This document shows, one piece after another, positions 25,299-28,615 of a stretch of DNA of 28,615 bases. The notes below the pieces were generated by a model. That model was not told where the DNA came from. It was given only the letters and a program-made list of their open reading frames with translations, and made no database searches. The translations under genes were made by a program, and so were the position numbers. This stretch comes from JAICNG01 sp035765135 (GTDB taxonomy: Bacteria > Gemmatimonadota > Gemmatimonadetes > Gemmatimonadales > Gemmatimonadaceae). The stretch spans positions 1 to 28,615 of the forward strand of contig DASTYE010000193.1 of assembly GCA_035765135.1 (NCBI GenBank). Direction: 5' to 3'. How positions within the stretch are numbered: position 1 is the stretch's first letter; each line of letters opens with the position of its first letter.

Positions 25299-26074
25299 TC
25301 GGCCGCGAGGTAGAGGTCGCGAGGGTAGCGCACGGCGTCGAGAAAGAGCGCATTCGGCGGCGCAGGCGCCGAGGTCTCCAGGTTATGCGTCGCGGTCAGC
25401 AACACGGTCATCGAGTCAGCGGGACGACGCCCGGCGGCCACATCGACCATCGTGCCGACGAGAAAGCGAACCATGTGGTGCAGAAAGCGATTCGCCTCGA
25501 CCTCGAAAACGAGGCCGCCCGGCCGATCCTTCCATACCGCGTGCTGGATCGTGCATCGATGTTCGTCATCGGCGGGTGCAGTGCCTCTGACCGCGAAAGC
25601 GAGAAAGCGATGCTCGCCATGAATCGCCGCGGCCGCGGTGTCGAGGCGGGCGCGATCGAGAGCGTGCGGCACCGGCCATTCCCACCGACGCCGAAAGGGC
25701 GAGTGCGCGTCGTCATCGGTGCCCACGTAGTAGCTGTATCGCCGCGCCGTCGCATCGTAGCGAGCATGAAACTCCGATCGCATGTCGTGCGCCGCTGCCA
25801 CCCACACATCGCGTGGAAGAATCGCGTTCAGCGCGCGCCGCAGCAGGGCGGTTTCCCATTTCGCTGGCACGCGGACACCCACCGCCTGTCCTCGCGCGTG
25901 CACGCCGGCATCGGTCCGGCCGGCGCCGAGCGCCGCCACCGATGATCCGCACAGCTGCGCCAGCGCATCCTCGAGCACGCCCTGCACCGTGCGCTGCGCC
26001 GGTTGTCGCTGCCAGCCCGCGAACCCCGCGCCGTCGTAGTGCAGCACCAGCTGCACGGTGCGCTCACGCGTCAC
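25295..26074 (-). CDS. truA: tRNA pseudouridine synthase A
   Basis: Isomerises uridines 38-40 in the tRNA anticodon arm. The 259-residue protein has LHYDGAGFAGWQRQP (11-25) and the catalytic D55 in GAGRTDAGVHARGQ. Other family segments are FHARYDATARRYSYYV and FLHHMVRFLVGTMVDVAAGR. The GTG at 26074 is used as the start. It has no ribosome-binding site and lies 6 nt after a -10-like box, which suggests a leaderless transcript. It is the first gene of the 14-gene operon. The 4-nt overlap with the transaldolase gene (ATGA) indicates coupled translation. Confidence 0.95.
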   Translation of the reverse strand: MTRERTVQLVLHYDGAGFAGWQRQPAQRTVQGVLEDALAQLCGSSVAALGAGRTDAGVHARGQAVGVRVPAKWETALLRRALNAILPRDVWVAAAHDMRSEFHARYDATARRYSYYVGTDDDAHSPFRRRWEWPVPHALDRARLDTAAAAIHGEHRFLAFAVRGTAPADDEHRCTIQHAVWKDRPGGLVFEVEANRFLHHMVRFLVGTMVDVAAGRRPADSMTVLLTATHNLETSAPAPPNALFLDAVRYPRDLYLAAE

Positions 26075-26080
26075 GAGAGA

Positions 26081-26109
26081 AAGCTACGCCGCACCACCAC
26101 GTGCCGCAA
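26081..26109 (-). promoter_or_regulatory. Putative promoter of the truA-to-ppdK operon
   Basis: On the minus strand TTGCGG (26104-26109), a 17-nt spacer and TAGCTT (26081-26086) end 6 nt before the GTG start of truA. Transcription would then begin at or next to the start codon. The -10 sequence is identical to that before dusB. No purine riboswitch-like structure is visible, and the short distance leaves no room for one. Confidence 0.48.
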
Positions 26110-26132
26110 CCAAAGCACGATCGTCCAACCGA

Positions 26133-26162
26133 TTGACAGTCCAGTACGTACGCCGGTACATT
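26133..26162 (+). promoter_or_regulatory. Putative promoter of the GAF protein-trpD operon
   Basis: A perfect TTGACA (26133-26138), an 18-nt spacer and TACATT (26157-26162). The predicted start near 26169 leaves a leader of about 40 nt before the ATG at 26208. It is divergent from the truA promoter, about 25 nt away. Confidence 0.52.
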
Positions 26163-26207
26163 GGCTTTCCCGCGCACCGATCCCACGCGCCGCTTCGCTC
26201 CCCGACA

Positions 26208-27524
26208 ATGCCGCCCCGCACCCTGGCCTCGCTCGCGCATGCCCTCGGCGCCGCCGCGGACCTCGACGCCGCGTTCGTGGCGCTCGCGGAAGCCCTGGCG
26301 GAGCTCGACCGCGCGACGGTGCTGGCGCTCTATCGCTACGATGCTCGACGCGAGATGCTGCGCGACCGGGTCACGATGAACGAGCGCGGGGAGATCGAGC
26401 GAGGGCGGGCGGACACGAAGCTCGACCACATTCCGCCCAAAGTGCGCGTGATCGTCAGCGGCGGGGGTCAATTCGTCGATCTCGGCGACCGCTCCGAGGA
26501 AGTGGCTCGGTTGCTGGGGATGCGACCGACGAGCGACGATGGCCTGCTCTCGTTGCGCGGCATTCCGCTCGACGGACATCTCGAGGCGGTGATCGCCCTC
26601 TACGAGCCGCGCCGCATCTTCGGCACCCGTGTCGTCGAGCGATTCGGCCCCTACGTCGCCCTCTTCGAGCTTGCGTTCGCGCGTTTCGCCGAGGGTGAGG
26701 CGCGACAAGAGGCTGTTCGCACTCTGGAAGACGTCACGCAGCGCGTGCATGGCGAGTACGTGAAGCGCCTCGGCGAGCTGGAACAGGAATTGGCGCAGGT
26801 TCGCGGCGCAGCGGCGAGAGGGGAGGGAGGCGTCGCCGCCGAGCGCCTCATCGCGCTCGAAGCGGAAGCCGCGCGCGCCAAGGAGGAGGCGCGCCGAGCA
26901 ACGCGCCGCGCGCAGGCAGTGGAGCAGCAGGTGGGGGCAGCGGTCGGTCAACTGGAGCAGGCACACATCGAGCTTCACCGCCGGGCGGAGACGCTGCGCG
27001 AAAAGACGCGGACGCTCTACCTGATCGAGCGCGTGCTCGCCCTGGATGCCAGCACCACCGATCCGCGGCAGCTCGTGGATGAGCTGCTGTCGCTGGTCGG
27101 CGACGACATGCAGGCGCAACGGGTGTCGCTCATGTTGCGGGCACCCGATGGGGACCATCTCTTTCTCGCGGCATCACGCGGGCTGCAGCCGGGGATTCTC
27201 GACGGGCGGCGGATCCCGATCGGGCAGGGCGTCGCCGGGCGAGTGGCGGCCTCACGCGAGCCCATCCTCGTCCAGGATGTCGCGGACGCCGCGAGGCATC
27301 CGCTTCTGCGCGACCAGTACTTCACGACCGGCTCGTTCATCAGCTTTCCGCTCGTCTATCGCAGCGAGCTCGTCGGCGTGGTGAACCTAACGAATCGCGC
27401 GCGCCACGGTCTCTTTCTCGAGGAGGACGTGGAGCGAGTGCGCCTTCTGGCGCTGGTGATCGCGCTCGTCGCGACCAACGCGGCGCTTCCGGAGCGCCTG
27501 CTGGAGACCATTGCCACCCCCTGA
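26208..27524 (+). CDS. GAF domain signalling protein with central coiled coil
   Basis: A 438-residue soluble protein. Residues about 10-165 look like a degenerate GAF domain (ATVLALYRYDARREML, then LLSLRGIPLDGHLEAVIALYEPRR). A long charged helix, probably a coiled coil (about 165-280), is rich in Glu, Ala and Arg. A well-conserved GAF domain follows (about 290-432), with VSLMLRAPDGDHLFLAASRGL, GQGVAGRVAASREPILVQDV and ISFPLVYRSELVGVVNLTNR. No kinase, GGDEF, HD or DNA-binding output domain is attached, so it may signal through a partner. The ATG at 26208 is chosen for position after the promoter; earlier in-frame codons lie in promoter DNA. It overlaps trpD by 14 nt. Confidence 0.82.
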   Translation: MPPRTLASLAHALGAAADLDAAFVALAEALAELDRATVLALYRYDARREMLRDRVTMNERGEIERGRADTKLDHIPPKVRVIVSGGGQFVDLGDRSEEVARLLGMRPTSDDGLLSLRGIPLDGHLEAVIALYEPRRIFGTRVVERFGPYVALFELAFARFAEGEARQEAVRTLEDVTQRVHGEYVKRLGELEQELAQVRGAAARGEGGVAAERLIALEAEAARAKEEARRATRRAQAVEQQVGAAVGQLEQAHIELHRRAETLREKTRTLYLIERVLALDASTTDPRQLVDELLSLVGDDMQAQRVSLMLRAPDGDHLFLAASRGLQPGILDGRRIPIGQGVAGRVAASREPILVQDVADAARHPLLRDQYFTTGSFISFPLVYRSELVGVVNLTNRARHGLFLEEDVERVRLLALVIALVATNAALPERLLETIATP

Positions 27525-28587
27525 CGCTCTGGCTCGCGCCATCCGTCAGCTCGCCGGTGGTCAATCGCTCAGCACGGACGACACCGCCGAGGCCTTCGGC
27601 GCGATCATGCGCGGGGAGGCCAGCCCGGCCCAGGTCGCGGCGATTCTGGTCGCGCTGCGCGTGAAAGGCGAGACGATCGATGAGGTCGCGGGGGGCGCGC
27701 GAGCGCTCCGCGAAGCGATGGTGCGCCTCCCGTCCAACGGCCCCGATTCGCTCGTTGACACGTGCGGCACCGGCGGCGGGGCGGTCACCACCTTCAACAT
27801 TTCGACGGCGGCTGCGTTGGTCGCGGCCGGCGCCGGCGTGCGGATCGCGAAGCACGGAAACCGTTCCTTCACCTCGCAGTGCGGCAGCGCCGACGTGCTG
27901 GAGGCGTTAGGCGTCCGCATCGAGTGTACCGTGGAAGAGATGGAGCAGGCGCTCCGCGAGGCGGGGATTGTGTTCATGTTCGCTCCGCTCATGCACCCGG
28001 CAATGCGGCACGTCGGGCCGGTGCGACGCGAGCTGGCAATTCACACGATGATGAACATCCTTGGCCCCCTCGCCAATCCGGCGGGTGCGGGGAGACAGGT
28101 GGTCGGCGTCGCCGACCCCCAGCGGCTACCGCTGCTGGCGGGGGCGCTCGCGGCACTCGGGAGCCGGCGCGCGATGGTCGTGCACGGTGAACCGGGGATG
28201 GATGAAGTGTCGCCGTTAGGGCCCACGCGCGTGCTCGAGGTGACACACGGGAGGGTTCGGGAGTGGACCATCGACCCGGCCGCGTTCGGACTCGGAGCGA
28301 CCGATGCGCGCGAGCTTGGCGGTGGGGATCCGGCCGCGAACGCACAGACCATTGAAGGAGTGCTCACCGGCCGAATCCGTGGTGCGGCGCGTGCGGCCGT
28401 CGTGCTGAACGCCGCGGCCGCGATCCACGTGAGCGGCGATGGCGACGATTTCGAGGCGTCAGTGAGGAGAGCGGAAGACGCGGTCGAGCGGGGGGAGGGG
28501 TACGGAGCGTTGGAGAAGTTACGACGGGCCACGGGCCAGGGGCCAAACACGACGGGCCAGGGGCCAAGGGCCAAGGGCCAGGGGTAA
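27511..28587 (+). CDS. trpD: Anthranilate phosphoribosyltransferase
   Basis: Transfers phosphoribose from PRPP to anthranilate in the second step of tryptophan synthesis. The 358-residue protein has the PRPP-binding loop DTCGTGGG (83-90), KHGNRSFTSQCGSADVLEALG (from 114) and FAPLMHPAMRHVGPVRRELAIHT. It also has NILGPLANPAGA, VVHGEPGMDEVSPLG and the C-terminal NAAAAIHVSG. It starts with TTG (27511) inside the preceding gene; GGAGA is only about 3 nt upstream, so initiation is probably coupled. The last ~20 residues (ATGQGP and repeats) come from a GGGCCAN heptamer array and lie outside the normal fold. No other trp gene is in the window. Confidence 0.94.
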   Translation: MPPPDALARAIRQLAGGQSLSTDDTAEAFGAIMRGEASPAQVAAILVALRVKGETIDEVAGGARALREAMVRLPSNGPDSLVDTCGTGGGAVTTFNISTAAALVAAGAGVRIAKHGNRSFTSQCGSADVLEALGVRIECTVEEMEQALREAGIVFMFAPLMHPAMRHVGPVRRELAIHTMMNILGPLANPAGAGRQVVGVADPQRLPLLAGALAALGSRRAMVVHGEPGMDEVSPLGPTRVLEVTHGRVREWTIDPAAFGLGATDARELGGGDPAANAQTIEGVLTGRIRGAARAAVVLNAAAAIHVSGDGDDFEASVRRAEDAVERGEGYGALEKLRRATGQGPNTTGQGPRAKGQG

Positions 28588-28588
28588 G
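28526..28588 (+). repeat. GGGCCAN heptamer tandem repeat at the trpD 3' end
   Basis: GGGCCA recurs with strict 7-nt spacing at 28526, 28533, 28540, 28554, 28561, 28568 and 28575. A degenerate unit (ACACGAC) lies at 28547 and a partial GGGTAAG at 28582, which supplies the trpD stop codon. Because 7 is not a multiple of 3, the array reads through all three codon phases, giving ATGQGPNTTGQGPRAKGQG. Confidence 0.9.
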
Positions 28589-28615
28589 GAAAGCGAACGG
28601 CCGCGCAACGCGCGG

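Noticed and set aside
26075..26207. Purine riboswitch or PurR-box control of the large operon
   Set aside because: No purine aptamer-like three-way junction or recognisable PurBox was seen, and the likely promoter leaves no leader.

Overview
The window is a GC-rich (roughly two thirds G+C by eye), densely packed bacterial chromosome segment. No phage, IS or CRISPR genes were seen. Gene content is mostly housekeeping. Short or absent intergenic gaps, many 4-nt stop/start overlaps and several proteins of uncharacterised families suggest a little-studied GC-rich phylum. Gemmatimonadota is my best guess, but it rests on general impression and not on a marker gene.

Layout: (1) the 3' part of guaA, running into an intergenic hairpin element (copy A, 1311-1443). 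(2) A divergent pair: a PTS IIA (PtsN-like) gene on the minus strand, and a dus-larB-diguanylate cyclase operon on the plus strand. (3) ssrA (tmRNA) with its own promoter and a downstream hairpin. (4) A minus-strand secreted protein gene. (5) A six-gene plus-strand operon: two DUF421 membrane proteins, a small anchored protein, an isochorismatase-family hydrolase, a nucleotidyltransferase-like protein and a metallophosphoesterase. It ends inside the second copy of the hairpin element (copy B, 11088-11221). (6) A 14-gene minus-strand operon covering 26074 down to 11228: truA, a transaldolase/FSA-family gene, an HtrA-like lipoprotein protease, purB, purC, psd, pssA, purS, purQ, a BamE-like protein, a zinc-ribbon protein, purL, purF and ppdK. 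(7) A divergent plus-strand pair: a GAF/coiled-coil protein and trpD, whose 3' end runs into a 7-nt tandem repeat.

Functionally, the large operon joins de novo purine synthesis (PurB, C, S, Q, L, F) to both enzymes of phosphatidylethanolamine synthesis, tRNA pseudouridylation, envelope quality control and PEP/pyruvate interconversion. Almost every junction is a 1-4 nt overlap or a gap of 15 nt or less, so the genes are probably co-transcribed and translationally coupled.

The most unusual non-coding feature is a ~134-nt hairpin present twice, each time exactly between convergent genes. Its arms are built of 7-nt CAGAATT-like units and enclose an identical 10-bp GC stem followed by a T-run on the plus strand. 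It looks like a repeated, possibly mobile, bidirectional terminator. The most unusual coding feature is a full-length transaldolase/FSA-family protein with Met where the Schiff-base Lys should be.
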